Shown: positions 1 through 8,121 of the stretch, one piece after another | Position numbering within the stretch: the stretch's first letter is position 1 | How the letters are laid out: each line of letters opens with the position of its first letter | Source of the DNA: Actinocatenispora rupis | Lineage (GTDB): Bacteria; Actinomycetota; Actinomycetes; Mycobacteriales; Micromonosporaceae | DNA: 64,000 bases | Assembly: GCF_016861975.1 (NCBI RefSeq) | Contig: NZ_BOMB01000001.1 | Coordinates: 62,001 to 126,000, forward strand | Direction: 5' to 3' | Position numbers and translations under genes: made by a program | Notes under the pieces: generated by a model | The model's database searches: none | The model's input: the letters and a program-made list of their open reading frames with translations, nothing else | What the model was told of the DNA's origin: nothing

Positions 1-191
1 CCGCCGCGCGCGCCGCCCGCGTCGTCGTACCGGACTATCAGCTCTCGCTGGCCATCGGCCGGGAGGGGCAGAACGCCCGGCTCGCCGCGCGGCTCACCGG
101 CTGGCGGATCGACATCCGGTCCGACGCCGACCAGTCGGCACCGCCGGAGCCCGCCGGCGGTGCGGTCGGGGCGGCCGACACCGCCCGTTGA
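1..191 (+). CDS. nusA: Transcription termination/antitermination factor NusA, C-terminal end (partial)
   Basis: The window opens inside this gene; the first full codon is at base 3 and the stop is TGA 189-191. The visible 62 residues carry the end of the second KH domain ([20 protein letters not shown], then [14 protein letters not shown]) and a short Pro/Ala/Gly tail. NusA binds RNA polymerase and nascent RNA, modulating pausing, termination and antitermination. The [11 protein letters not shown] loop followed by LTGW-I-DI is diagnostic for NusA. It heads the nusA-rnpM-infB translation operon. The N-terminal RNAP-binding, S1 and first KH domains lie upstream of the window and cannot be judged. 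Confidence 0.95.
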   Translation, partial: AARAARVVVPDYQLSLAIGREGQNARLAARLTGWRIDIRSDADQSAPPEPAGGAVGAADTAR

Positions 192-230
192 GGGGCGAAA
201 CCGGAGCTTCCCGGCGTGTCCGTACGGCTT

Positions 231-265
231 GCGTGTCACCTGCCCATCACGGGCGGGTGACACGC
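231..265 (+). terminator. Strong hairpin between nusA and rnpM (attenuator or processing site)
   Basis: GCGTGTCACC (231-240) pairs with GGTGACACGC (256-265). GCCC (242-245) pairs with GGGC (251-254), with one T-G pair between the two helices and the loop ATCAC. This gives about 15 pairs, starting 39 bases after the nusA stop and ending 75 bases before rnpM. No T-run follows, as is common in actinobacterial terminators. Because rnpM and infB normally share transcription with nusA, it could be a partial terminator, an RNase site or an attenuator rather than a full stop. Confidence 0.7.
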
Positions 266-340
266 GGTCCGCAGTGATGTGAAGAGATCAACTCAGGCAC
301 CGGGCGCTGCCCGCTCTCAAGCCGAGGAGTAAGCTTCTCC

Positions 341-700
341 GTGGTACGTCGCACGTCTCCGGTTCGCACTTGCGTGGGTTGCCGGCAGCGTGCGCCAGCC
401 GCCGCATTGCTGCGTGTTGTGGCGATCCGGAATGAAGCCGGTCTCCGGTTGGTTCCAGATCCCGCACGGACTCTGCCGGGCCGCGGTGCTCACCTGCACC
501 AGGACCCGGCATGTCTCGCGCTCGCGGAGCGACGCCGGGCCTTCGGTCGGGCGCTCCGGCTCGACGCCGGATCGCCGGTCGATCCGACGCCGGTCCGGGA
601 GTACGTGGGGGCACGCAGTGGTGGCAACAGCCGACGGCACGGGACGCAAGGCCCGGGCCCGAACGAACTAGGTAGGTCGACCGACATGAGCGCACGATGA
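341..700 (+). CDS. rnpM: RnpM/YlxR family RNA-binding protein
   Basis: A 119-residue member of the YlxR (DUF448) family, known as RnpM, a small basic protein reported to bind RNase P RNA and modulate its activity. The family signature is clear: RTCVGCR near residues 9-15, LLRVVA at 24-29, GRGAHLHQDPACL at about 48-60 and the basic helix AERRRAFGRALR. Start GTG 341 is preceded by GAGGAG (324-329). The gene sits between nusA and infB, its conserved position. The C-terminal 30 residues are longer than in most family members and low in complexity, so they may be a nonconserved tail. The gap to infB is 83 bases. Confidence 0.9.
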   Translation: MVRRTSPVRTCVGCRQRAPAAALLRVVAIRNEAGLRLVPDPARTLPGRGAHLHQDPACLALAERRRAFGRALRLDAGSPVDPTPVREYVGARSGGNSRRHGTQGPGPNELGRSTDMSAR

Positions 701-783
701 AGTCACTGTGATGAACAGGCTTCGGGTGTTGCACGAGTGAGGTCGAGCGGGTCTGCCCGCCCGGCCTCGAGATGAGGAGTGCA

Positions 784-3700
784 GTGGCAGGCAAGGCCCG
801 CGTACATGAGCTCGCCAAAGAGTTCGGTACCGACAGCAAGAGCGTGCTCGCCAAGCTGAAGGACATGGGCGAGTTCGTGAAGTCCGCGTCGAGCACGGTC
901 GAGGCGCCGGTGGCTCGGCGTCTTCGCGATGTTCTCGCGGCGGAACAGCAGAAGGGCGCGTCCGGCGGGGACGCGTCGGCGAAGCAGCCGGCGAAGAAGG
1001 CCGCACCGGCGAAGCCGGCCGTGGAGCAGACGGTGGCCAAGGCGACCGAAGCCCCCGCCGAGGCGAAGCCGGCCGCCGCCCGTCCGGCGGCGCCGAAGCC
1101 GGGTCCGCGTCCGGGCCCGCGCCCGCGTCCGTCCGTTCCGGCCAGCAAGCCGGCGAGCGCGCACGACATCGAGGTGGCGGCGGCGGAAGCGCGCGCCGCG
1201 CAGCTCAAGAAGGACCAGGAAGCCGCGGTCAAGGCTGCCCAGGAGGCGGCCCGGCAACGCGCGGCCGCTCCTGCGCCGCAGCCGCAGGAGGAGCAGCCGC
1301 CCGCGGCGGGTGGCGGCACGGGCGCCGCAACGCGTCCGGGCCCGCGTCCCGGTCCGCGTCCGGGTCCGGCCGCCGCGCCGGCTCCGCGTCCGGGGCAGCG
1401 CCCCGCGCCCCGTCCGGGCCAGCGGCCCGCGCCGCGCCCCGGCAACAACCCGTTCGGTATCGGTCAGGGCGGCGGCGCGCAGCGTCCGGCCGCCGGCCAG
1501 GGCGGTCCGCGTCCGGCCGGTGGCGGTGACCGGCCGCCGCGGCCCAGCCCGGCGTCGATGCCGCCGCGGCCCAGCCCGTCGCAGATGCCGTCCCAGCGCC
1601 CGGCCCGTCCGGGCGGCCCGGGTGGCGGCCGTGGTGCCGGCGGCGCCGGTCGTCCCGGTGGCGGCGCCGGTCGTCCGGGCGGCGGCGGTGGCGGCTTCCG
1701 CGGCGGTGGCGGCGGTGGGGGCGGCGGCTTCCGCGGCGGTGGCGGCGGTGGCGGTGGCTTCCGCGGTGGCGGCGGTGCCGGCGGTGCCGGTGCCCCGGCG
1801 GGCGGCGGTTTCCGTGGCGGCGGTGGTGGCGGTCGCCCCGGTGGCGGCGGTCGCGGTCGCGGCGGTACGAGTGGTGCCTTCGGTCGGCCGGGTGGCCGCC
1901 CGAGTCGGGGCCGCAAGTCGAAGAAGCAGCGCAGGCAGGAGTTCGACAACCTGTCCGCCCCGACCATGAGCTCGGGCGCGCCGCGCGGCAACGGCCAGGC
2001 CGTACGACTGCCGCGGGGTGCCTCGCTGTCGGACTTCGCCGAGAAGATCGACGCGAACCCGGGTTCGCTGGTCCAGGAGATGTTCAACCTGGGCGAGATG
2101 GTGACGGCGACGCAGTCCTGCACGGACGACACGCTGCTGCTGCTCGGCGAGCACCTGGGCTACGACGTCCAGATCGTGAGCCCCGAGGACGAGGACCGCG
2201 AGCTGCTGGCGCAGTTCCACATCGACCTTGAGGCCGACGTGGACGAGTCGCGGCTGGTCTCCCGTCCGCCGGTGGTGACCGTGATGGGTCACGTCGACCA
2301 CGGTAAGACGAAGCTGCTGGACGCGATCCGTTCCACGCACGTGGTGGAGGGTGAGGCCGGCGGCATCACCCAGCACATCGGGGCGTACCAGGTCGAGGTC
2401 GAGCACGAGGGCATCGAGCGCAAGGTGACCTTCATCGACACCCCGGGCCACGAGGCGTTCACCGCCATGCGTGCCCGTGGTGCGCAGGTCACCGACATCG
2501 TGATCCTGGTGGTCGCGGCCGACGACGGCGTGATGCCGCAGACGATCGAGGCGTTGAACCACGCCAAGGCGGCCGACGTGCCGATCGTGGTGGCGGTCAA
2601 CAAGATCGACGTCGAGGGCGCCAACCCGGCGAAGGTCCGGCAGCAGCTGACCGAGTACGGGCTGGTCGCCGAGGAGTACGGCGGCGACACGATGTTCGTC
2701 GACATCTCGGCGAAGTCGCGCCTGAACATCGACGGCGTACTGGAAGCGGTGCTGTTGACCGCGGACGCGTCGCTGAACCTGCAGGCGCCGGTCGACGGTG
2801 CGGCGCACGGTGTCGCGATCGAGGGCCACCTCGACAAGGGCCGTGGTCCGGTGGCGACGGTGCTGGTCCAGCAGGGCACGCTGAAGGTCGGCGAGTCGAT
2901 CGTGGCCGGTTCCGGCTACGGCCGCGTCCGGGCCATGCTCGACGAGTACGGTCGGCCGGTGGACGAGGCGGGTCCGTCCCGTCCGGTGCTGGTGCTGGGT
3001 CTGACCGCGGTGCCGGGTGCGGGTGACACGTTCCTGGTGGCCGAGGACGACCGCACCGCGCGGCAGATCGCCGAGCAGCGGCAGGCGCGCAAGCGCGCCG
3101 CGGCGAACGCGTACTCGCGTGGTCGGGCGACGCTGGAAACCCTGATGGAGCAGGTGAAGGAGGGCCAGAAGGCCACCCTCGCCCTCATCCTCAAGGGCGA
3201 CGTGTCCGGTTCGGTCGAGGCGTTGGAGGACGCCCTGGTCAAGCTGGACATCCCGGACGAGGTGCAGCTGCGCATCATCCACCGGGGCGTCGGCGCGATC
3301 ACCGAGAACGACGTCAACCTGGCGTCCGCGACGAGCGACTCGACGGCGACGATCATCGGCTTCAACGTGCGGGCCGAGGGCAAGGTCCGCGACCTGGCCG
3401 ACCGCGAGGGCGTGGAGATCCGTTACTACACGGTCATCTACCAGGCCATCGAGGAGATCGAGGCCGCGCTCAAGGGCATGCTCAAGCCCGAGTACGAGGA
3501 GGTCGAGCTCGGCACGGCGGAGATCCGCGCGATCTTCAAGTCGAGCCGGATCGGCAACATCGCGGGCTGCATGGTCCGCTCGGGTCTGGTGCGCCGCAAC
3601 GCGAAGGCGCGGCTCATCCGGGACGGTGCCGTGGTCGCGGAGAACCTGACCGTCGCCTCGCTGCGACGGGAGAAGGACGACGCGACGGAGGTCCGCGAGG

Positions 3701-3795
3701 GCTTCGAGTGCGGTATCACGCTCAGCGGCTACAACGACATCAAGGAAGGCGACATCATCGAGAACTTCGAGATGCGCGAGAAGCCGCGCGCCTGA
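784..3795 (+). CDS. infB: Translation initiation factor IF-2
   Basis: A GTPase that places initiator fMet-tRNA on the 30S subunit and promotes subunit joining. The product is 1003 residues. The N-terminal IF2N-type motif ([18 protein letters not shown]) is followed by a very long disordered Ala/Pro/Lys, then Arg/Pro, then Gly/Arg-rich stretch (about residues 50-380). Next comes the G domain: G1 GHVDHGKT near 502, G3 DTPGHE near 552, G4 NKID near 606 and SAKS. Beta-barrel and IF2-C domains fill the rest. I chose GTG 784 because actinobacterial IF2 begins M-A-x-K-x-R-V-x-E-L-A-K and GAGGAG lies at 774-779; ATG 772 would add four residues. It is followed by a strong terminator. Confidence 0.97.
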   Translation: MAGKARVHELAKEFGTDSKSVLAKLKDMGEFVKSASSTVEAPVARRLRDVLAAEQQKGASGGDASAKQPAKKAAPAKPAVEQTVAKATEAPAEAKPAAARPAAPKPGPRPGPRPRPSVPASKPASAHDIEVAAAEARAAQLKKDQEAAVKAAQEAARQRAAAPAPQPQEEQPPAAGGGTGAATRPGPRPGPRPGPAAAPAPRPGQRPAPRPGQRPAPRPGNNPFGIGQGGGAQRPAAGQGGPRPAGGGDRPPRPSPASMPPRPSPSQMPSQRPARPGGPGGGRGAGGAGRPGGGAGRPGGGGGGFRGGGGGGGGGFRGGGGGGGGFRGGGGAGGAGAPAGGGFRGGGGGGRPGGGGRGRGGTSGAFGRPGGRPSRGRKSKKQRRQEFDNLSAPTMSSGAPRGNGQAVRLPRGASLSDFAEKIDANPGSLVQEMFNLGEMVTATQSCTDDTLLLLGEHLGYDVQIVSPEDEDRELLAQFHIDLEADVDESRLVSRPPVVTVMGHVDHGKTKLLDAIRSTHVVEGEAGGITQHIGAYQVEVEHEGIERKVTFIDTPGHEAFTAMRARGAQVTDIVILVVAADDGVMPQTIEALNHAKAADVPIVVAVNKIDVEGANPAKVRQQLTEYGLVAEEYGGDTMFVDISAKSRLNIDGVLEAVLLTADASLNLQAPVDGAAHGVAIEGHLDKGRGPVATVLVQQGTLKVGESIVAGSGYGRVRAMLDEYGRPVDEAGPSRPVLVLGLTAVPGAGDTFLVAEDDRTARQIAEQRQARKRAAANAYSRGRATLETLMEQVKEGQKATLALILKGDVSGSVEALEDALVKLDIPDEVQLRIIHRGVGAITENDVNLASATSDSTATIIGFNVRAEGKVRDLADREGVEIRYYTVIYQAIEEIEAALKGMLKPEYEEVELGTAEIRAIFKSSRIGNIAGCMVRSGLVRRNAKARLIRDGAVVAENLTVASLRREKDDATEVREGFECGITLSGYNDIKEGDIIENFEMREKPRA

Positions 3796-3805
3796 CGGCG
3801 CTGAC

Positions 3806-3885
3806 GGGTCCGTGGTCGACCGCCACGGACCCCGGCACACGGCTGACGGCAACGGCCGGGTCCGCTGGGGCCCGGCCGTTGCCGT
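3806..3885. terminator. Two tandem terminator hairpins after infB
   Basis: The first hairpin is GGGTCCGTGG (3806-3815) with CCACGGACCC (3823-3832). The second is a perfect 15-bp stem, ACGGCAACGGCCGGG (3846-3860) with CCCGGCCGTTGCCGT (3871-3885), with a 10-base loop. They lie between infB and the convergent DUF202 gene, so the symmetric second hairpin can end transcripts from both sides. There is no T-tract. Confidence 0.85.
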
Positions 3886-3902
3886 GTCCGTACCGGGGTG
3901 GG

Positions 3903-4223
3903 TCAGGAGAGTTCGATGACGAGGAAGGCGGCGAGCAGCGCCAGGACCAGGATGCCGCCGGCGACGACCGGTGCCATCCCGCTGCCGGTGGGCAGTTCGC
4001 CGGCGGTGATCGCGCGGCGGCTCTGCCGGTAGCGGACGGCGCCGAAGACGAGCCCGGCGACGGCGACGACGGTGAGGATGACCCCGGCCTCCAGTCCGCC
4101 CCGCCCGCCGAACTTGGCCGCGGCGAGTCCGAGTACCAGTACGCCGAGGGCGGAGCGCAGCCACGACAGGTACGTGCGCTCGTTGGCCAGGTGGTCGCGC
4201 CAGGCGGCGGACTGGTCGGGCAT
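3903..4223 (-). CDS. DUF202 family small membrane protein
   Basis: A 106-residue protein with the DUF202 hallmark near its N-terminus (LANERTYLSWLRSALGVLVLGLAAAKF, residues about 12-38), followed by two further hydrophobic segments (about 45-63 and 86-105), so probably three membrane helices. DUF202 domains are also found in the yeast VTC polyphosphate machinery; in bacteria the stand-alone form has no settled function. ATG 4223 is the natural start. The gene converges on infB and is divergent from the methyltransferase at 4324, with about 100 bases between them. Confidence 0.85.
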   Translation of the reverse strand: MPDQSAAWRDHLANERTYLSWLRSALGVLVLGLAAAKFGGRGGLEAGVILTVVAVAGLVFGAVRYRQSRRAITAGELPTGSGMAPVVAGGILVLALLAAFLVIELS

Positions 4224-4323
4224 GGCCCCATGCTGCCATCGCGGCCCGCCCACCGGGCCGCGATCACGGGGGCGCTGGCAGAATCGTCGTCGATCCCCAG
4301 ACCGCGAGGAGCGTCGCACCGCC

Positions 4324-5352
4324 ATGGCCGAGTACGCGATCCTGCTGTTGCCGTCCCTCAACCGGGTGTACTCGGGCACGGCGGTGACGTTGACCCGTCG
4401 GGAACTGGCGGTGCTCGACGCGACCGTGCTGGGCGGCAAGCTGACCGACGTCGCGGAGACCGAGATCGCCGGCGTGCCGTACGTGACGTTCGGGGCGGCG
4501 GAGCTGACCGACACCGACCTGGCGTACCTGGCGAACCTGTCGTCGCGGTACGCGATGTTCGAGCGGGTCGGTGACCTGCTGCGGCCGGTCACGACGGCGC
4601 CGCTGGACCTGTTCCCGTCCGACCTGCTGACGATCCTGAAGTACCCGGGGAAGACGAACGAGCAGTTCACCAAGCTCCTGCTGAACGTCACGGCGCTGTC
4701 CACGGACCGACCCGGCGACCTGCTGGCGCGCAAGCTGCGGGTGCTGGACCCGATGTGCGGCCGCGGCACCACCCTCAACCAGGCCCTCATGTACGGGCTG
4801 CCGGTGGCCGGGGTGGACATCGACGGCAAGGACATCGACCAGTACGCGGCGTTCCTGAAGACGTGGCTGCGGGGGAACCGGATCAAGCATCTGGCGCGCA
4901 GTGCGCCGATCCGGCGCAACCGGGCCGTACTCGGCCGGCGGTTCGACGTGGAGCTGGCGCCGACGAAGGAAGCGTACAAGGCGGGCGAGCTGATCACGCT
5001 GACCGCCATCGCCGGCGACACCGTCCACATCGGACAGTTCTTCCGGCACCGCACCTTCGACGTACTGGTGGCCGACGCGCCGTACGGGGTGGCGCACGGC
5101 AGCCACGGGCGTACGGTGTCGCGCAGTCCGGTGGAGCTGATCGCCGCGGCCGCGCCGAGCTGGGCCGACCTGCTGCGGCCGGGCGGCGCGCTGGGGCTGT
5201 CGTTCAACACGCACGTGGCGCGGCGTTCCGACCTGGCCGAGATCCTCACCGGCGCGGGGCTCACGGTGCTGGACGGCCCGGCGTACCAGGGATTCGAGCA
5301 CCGGGTGGACCAGGCCATCGTGCGTGACCTGCTCGTGGCCCGTCGCGACTAG
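4324..5352 (+). CDS. TRM11/UPF0020-like SAM-dependent methyltransferase
   Basis: A 342-residue protein resembling the TRM11/UPF0020 group of N2-guanine RNA methyltransferases. The SAM-binding motif is VLDPMCGRGTTLNQALMYG (near residues 140-158), followed by the acidic end of strand 2 in VAGVDID. The catalytic N/D-P-P-Y motif appears as ADAPYGV near residue 255, that is D-A-P-Y, a variant of the canonical tetrapeptide. The N-terminal part (residues 1-100) is not a clear THUMP domain by eye, so the RNA target cannot be named. ATG 4324 has GAGGAG upstream (4306-4311). DUF503 follows after 11 bases. The substrate could be tRNA or rRNA; this is inferred from family only. Confidence 0.82.
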   Translation: MAEYAILLLPSLNRVYSGTAVTLTRRELAVLDATVLGGKLTDVAETEIAGVPYVTFGAAELTDTDLAYLANLSSRYAMFERVGDLLRPVTTAPLDLFPSDLLTILKYPGKTNEQFTKLLLNVTALSTDRPGDLLARKLRVLDPMCGRGTTLNQALMYGLPVAGVDIDGKDIDQYAAFLKTWLRGNRIKHLARSAPIRRNRAVLGRRFDVELAPTKEAYKAGELITLTAIAGDTVHIGQFFRHRTFDVLVADAPYGVAHGSHGRTVSRSPVELIAAAAPSWADLLRPGGALGLSFNTHVARRSDLAEILTGAGLTVLDGPAYQGFEHRVDQAIVRDLLVARRD

Positions 5353-5363
5353 TCTTCTCAGGC

Positions 5364-5657
5364 GTGTATACCGGTACCGCGCTGTTCGACGTCCTGCTGC
5401 CCGACGGCACCAACTCGCTGAAGGCGAAGCGGTCGTACGTGCGGCCCGTCGTCGCCGCGCTGCGCAAGCTGGACGTGGCCGTCGCCGAGGTGGGTGACCA
5501 GGACGTGCACCGCCGCAGCCAGTTGGGGGTGGCGGCGGTGTCCGGCGACAGTGGCCATCTCGCCGAGATCCTGGACGCCTGCGAGCGTTTGGTCGCCGGT
5601 CGCCCCGAGCTGGAGCTGCTGTCCGTGCGCCGGCGCGTCCGCGGCGACGAGGACTGA
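5364..5657 (+). CDS. DUF503 (YlxP-like) family protein
   Basis: A 97-residue protein with the DUF503 pattern: an N-terminal strand (YTGTALFDVLLP), the SLKAKRSYVRPVVAALRK helix, then VAVAEVGDQDVHRRSQLGVAAVS. The family is small, ferredoxin-like and of unknown function. It is usually linked to infB and rbfA, which suggests a role in ribosome maturation. GTG 5364 is 11 bases after the preceding stop. There is no clear Shine-Dalgarno site, but TAGTCT (5350-5355) sits 8 bases before the GTG, which would fit a leaderless start as well as read-through from the upstream gene. Confidence 0.88.
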   Translation: MYTGTALFDVLLPDGTNSLKAKRSYVRPVVAALRKLDVAVAEVGDQDVHRRSQLGVAAVSGDSGHLAEILDACERLVAGRPELELLSVRRRVRGDED

Positions 5658-5660
5658 CGA

Positions 5661-6929
5661 TCACGGGACCGCGGCGGTGGGCGGCCGGGCCGGGGCCTCG
5701 TCGGGCTCGGCCGGCAGCGTACGCAGGCGGGGGACCGGGCTGGGGACCAGGAACAGGACGCCCGCCAGCGCGCCCACGGTGGCGATCCACAGCGCGGGGC
5801 GCAGGCCGAGCAGGCTGCCGGCGGCACCACCGAGCAGCGACCCGAGCGGGCGTACGCCGTAGTTGACCGCCTGGTACGCGCCGGACACCCGGGCCCGCAG
5901 CCGCGGCGGTACGGTCGCCGCCATCACCGCGCCGATCGCGATGTCCAGCAGCATCACGCCCAGCCCGGAGCCGAACTCCGAGCCGAACACCAGCCCCACC
6001 GCGCCCGGTCCGGGCCCCGCGGCCAACGGTACGAGCAGCAGCGGTGCCGGGAACAGCACCGTACCGAGGACGAGGACGGGGCCGACACCGAGGCGGCGGG
6101 TGAGCGGGCCGGCGACGGCGGAACCGAGCAGCGCACCCACCGCGCCGGCACCCAGGACGACGCCGAGGGTGCCGGGACGGATGCCGAGCTGGCGCGTGGC
6201 GTACAGGGTGAACAGGGCGATGAACATGAAGTTGAACAGGTTCACCGTCGCGGTCGCGGCGAGCAGCGCCCGCATCACCGGCGACCGCCGCAGGTACGCC
6301 AGGCCGGCGGTGACGGCGCCCCGGCGGGCCGGTTCGGTGGGCGGCTCGGTGGCCCGGATCCCGCTCAACGCCACCGCGGACACCAGGAACGACGCCGCGT
6401 CGACGAGTACCGCGAAGGGTGCGGTGAGCACCTGGACGAGGATGCCGCCGAGGCTCGGACCCGCCAGGTTCGAGAACGCGCGGCTGCCGTGGATGGCGGA
6501 CTGGGCGGCGACGTACCGCTCGGTGGGGACGACCGCGACGAACAGGCTGGCGTCCGCGACGGAGAACCAGACCCCGAGCGCGCCCACCCCGAACGCCACC
6601 AGGTACAGCTGCGGCAGGCCGAGTACGCCGAACAGGGCGGCGACCGGCACGCTGCACAGGAGCACGGCGCGGGCCAGGTCGGTGACGAGCATGGTCCGGC
6701 GGCGGCGCCCGTGCCGGTCGCTCCACGAGCCCGCGTACAGGGAGAACAGCAGGCTGGGCAGCATGCCGGCGGCGGTCAGCAGGCCCATCGCGCCCGGCCC
6801 GGCACGCAGTACCAGGACGGCGGTGAGCGGCAGCGCGAGCGTGGACACCTGGTCGCCGAACAGCGAGACGGTGTGGCTGGCCCACAGCCGGCGGAAGTCC
6901 CGACCGGCGAACAGCCCGCCGGGTCTCAT
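5661..6929 (-). CDS. MFS efflux-type transporter
   Basis: A 422-residue major facilitator protein of the MFS_3/EntS type. It begins with RDFRRLWASHTVSLFGDQVS, has the loop 2-3 motif SDRHGRRRR near residue 70, and about 12 hydrophobic segments spread over two halves. Such proteins usually export small molecules by proton antiport; the substrate cannot be read from sequence. Its ATG (6927-6929) overlaps the TGA (6926-6928) of the upstream ArsR-type regulator in the arrangement TCATG on the plus strand, so the two are translationally coupled and probably controlled by the operator at 7522-7545. It ends 4 bases from the convergent DUF503 stop. Confidence 0.9.
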   Translation of the reverse strand: MRPGGLFAGRDFRRLWASHTVSLFGDQVSTLALPLTAVLVLRAGPGAMGLLTAAGMLPSLLFSLYAGSWSDRHGRRRRTMLVTDLARAVLLCSVPVAALFGVLGLPQLYLVAFGVGALGVWFSVADASLFVAVVPTERYVAAQSAIHGSRAFSNLAGPSLGGILVQVLTAPFAVLVDAASFLVSAVALSGIRATEPPTEPARRGAVTAGLAYLRRSPVMRALLAATATVNLFNFMFIALFTLYATRQLGIRPGTLGVVLGAGAVGALLGSAVAGPLTRRLGVGPVLVLGTVLFPAPLLLVPLAAGPGPGAVGLVFGSEFGSGLGVMLLDIAIGAVMAATVPPRLRARVSGAYQAVNYGVRPLGSLLGGAAGSLLGLRPALWIATVGALAGVLFLVPSPVPRLRTLPAEPDEAPARPPTAAVP

Positions 6930-7501
6930 GCGTCCTCGTCCGGCAGCGGATAGGCCACCTGCAGGTACGACACGGCGCGGGCGCCGGCGGGCCGCGTCTC
7001 GGCGTTCTCGCCGCGCCCCGCGTACTCGGCGAAGAGGGCGTCGACGCGACCGGTCAGCTCGGACAGTTCGGCGGGGGTGAGCCAGAGCAGGGCGTCGCCG
7101 AGGGCCGCGGCCTGCTGCCAGTCGGCCGGTTCGGTCTCGCGGTCGTCGATCCAGCGCAGCACGCCGCGCAGCCAGTGCTCGGCGAGCACCGCGTCGAGGT
7201 TGCCGGACGCCTCGGCCAGGTCGGGGTCGTCGGCGAGGTGCGGCCAGCGGGTGGCGCGGGCGGTGGCCTGCCAGGGCCGTTGCCGCCCCGTACCGCCGCC
7301 GGCCTCCTCGACCAGCCCGTACTTGGCGAGCTGGCGCAGGTGGAACGAGCAGCTCGCGGACGACTCGCCCAGCAGCTGCCCGGCGCGGGTGGCGGTGAGC
7401 GGGCCCTCCCGGCGCAGCAGGCCGACGAGGGCGAGCCGCAGCGGGTGGGCGAGGGCGCGCAGCGCGCGCGGATCGGTGAGATCGACGACGGGTTCCGACA
7501 T
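6926..7501 (-). CDS. ArsR-family winged-helix transcriptional regulator
   Basis: A 191-residue regulator with an N-terminal ArsR/HTH_20 winged helix (DPRALRALAHPLRLALVGLL, then TATRAGQLLGESSASCSFHLRQLAKYGLVEEA, residues about 10-68) and a C-terminal helical domain of about 110 residues. Metal-binding cysteine clusters typical of ArsR/SmtB are absent, so a non-metal ligand or simple dimer control is likely. ATG 7501 has no Shine-Dalgarno site, but TATGTT lies 6 bases upstream on the minus strand, fitting a leaderless mRNA. It is coupled by a 3-base overlap (6927-6929 against 6926-6928) to the MFS gene, which it presumably represses together with itself. Confidence 0.9.
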   Translation of the reverse strand: MSEPVVDLTDPRALRALAHPLRLALVGLLRREGPLTATRAGQLLGESSASCSFHLRQLAKYGLVEEAGGGTGRQRPWQATARATRWPHLADDPDLAEASGNLDAVLAEHWLRGVLRWIDDRETEPADWQQAAALGDALLWLTPAELSELTGRVDALFAEYAGRGENAETRPAGARAVSYLQVAYPLPDEDA

Positions 7502-7507
7502 GATGCC

Positions 7508-7545
7508 AACATAGCTTTCCAAAGTACTCTTTGCAAAGAGTACTT
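7508..7545 (-). promoter_or_regulatory. Leaderless promoter with 24-bp palindromic operator
   Basis: Bases 7522-7545 are a perfect 24-bp palindrome centred on TTTGCAAA, with arms AAGTACTCTTTG and CAAAGAGTACTT. On the minus strand its centre supplies the -35 box TTGCAA (7536-7531). Seventeen bases further lies the -10 box TATGTT (7513-7508), and six bases after that the ATG of the ArsR gene. A dimer bound here would cover the -35 box, which is classic autorepression. The same palindrome might also touch transcription toward rbfA (7636). Confidence 0.88.
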
Positions 7546-7635
7546 GGCATGTAGTACGGATGACCCGGGGCGACGCGGCCGTTCGCCGGCTTTCCCAGTA
7601 CTGTCGAAGGGTTCGCACGAAGCGCAGGAGGAATC

Positions 7636-8121
7636 ATGACGGACCCCGCCCGGGTGCGCCGGTACGCCGAACGGATCAAGGAGCTGGTCGCGTCCGCCCT
7701 GCGCAAGCAGGTCAAGGACCCGCGGCTCGGCATGATCACCATCACCGACTCCCGGATCACCGCCGACCTGCGCGAAGCGACGCTCTACTACACGGTCCTC
7801 GGCGACCCGACCGAGCAGGCCGCCACCACCGCCGCCCTGGCCAGCGCGAACGGTCTGCTCCGCAGCATCGTCGGCAAGCGGCTCGGGCTGCGGTTCGCGC
7901 CGACGCTGACGTTCGTCACCGACGAGGTACCGGAGCAGGCGCAGCACATCGAGGACCTGCTGGCCGCCGCCCGCGCCGCGGACGCCGACGTGCAGCGCCA
8001 GGCCGCCGCCGCGGACTACGCCGGCGAGGCCCAGCCGTACAAGGTGGACGAGGACGAGGACGAGGAGGCCGCCGAGGAGGCGGACCTCACCGACGCCCCG
8101 CGTACCGGCGGGTCGGCGTGA
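7636..8121 (+). CDS. rbfA: 30S ribosome-binding factor RbfA
   Basis: A 161-residue ribosome-binding factor A, a KH-fold protein that assists late 30S maturation and 16S 5'-end processing. The core (residues 1-115) is typical: RVRRYAERIKELVASALR, KDPRLGMITITDSRITADLREATLYY, then LRSIVGKRLGLRFAPTLTF. The C-terminal tail (about residues 120-161) is acidic and alanine-rich (DEDEDEEAAEEAD) and longer than in short RbfA forms. ATG 7636 has AGGAGG at 7626-7631. The stop overlaps the start of nrnA (GTGA), so the pair is translationally coupled. Confidence 0.96.
   Translation: MTDPARVRRYAERIKELVASALRKQVKDPRLGMITITDSRITADLREATLYYTVLGDPTEQAATTAALASANGLLRSIVGKRLGLRFAPTLTFVTDEVPEQAQHIEDLLAAARAADADVQRQAAAADYAGEAQPYKVDEDEDEEAAEEADLTDAPRTGGSA

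Noticed and set aside
703-4239. Open frame of 1178 codons on the minus strand opposite infB
   Set aside because: It lies opposite infB, whose GC-rich third positions remove stops from the complementary frame; the translation is Arg/Ala/Asp-rich filler with no domain.
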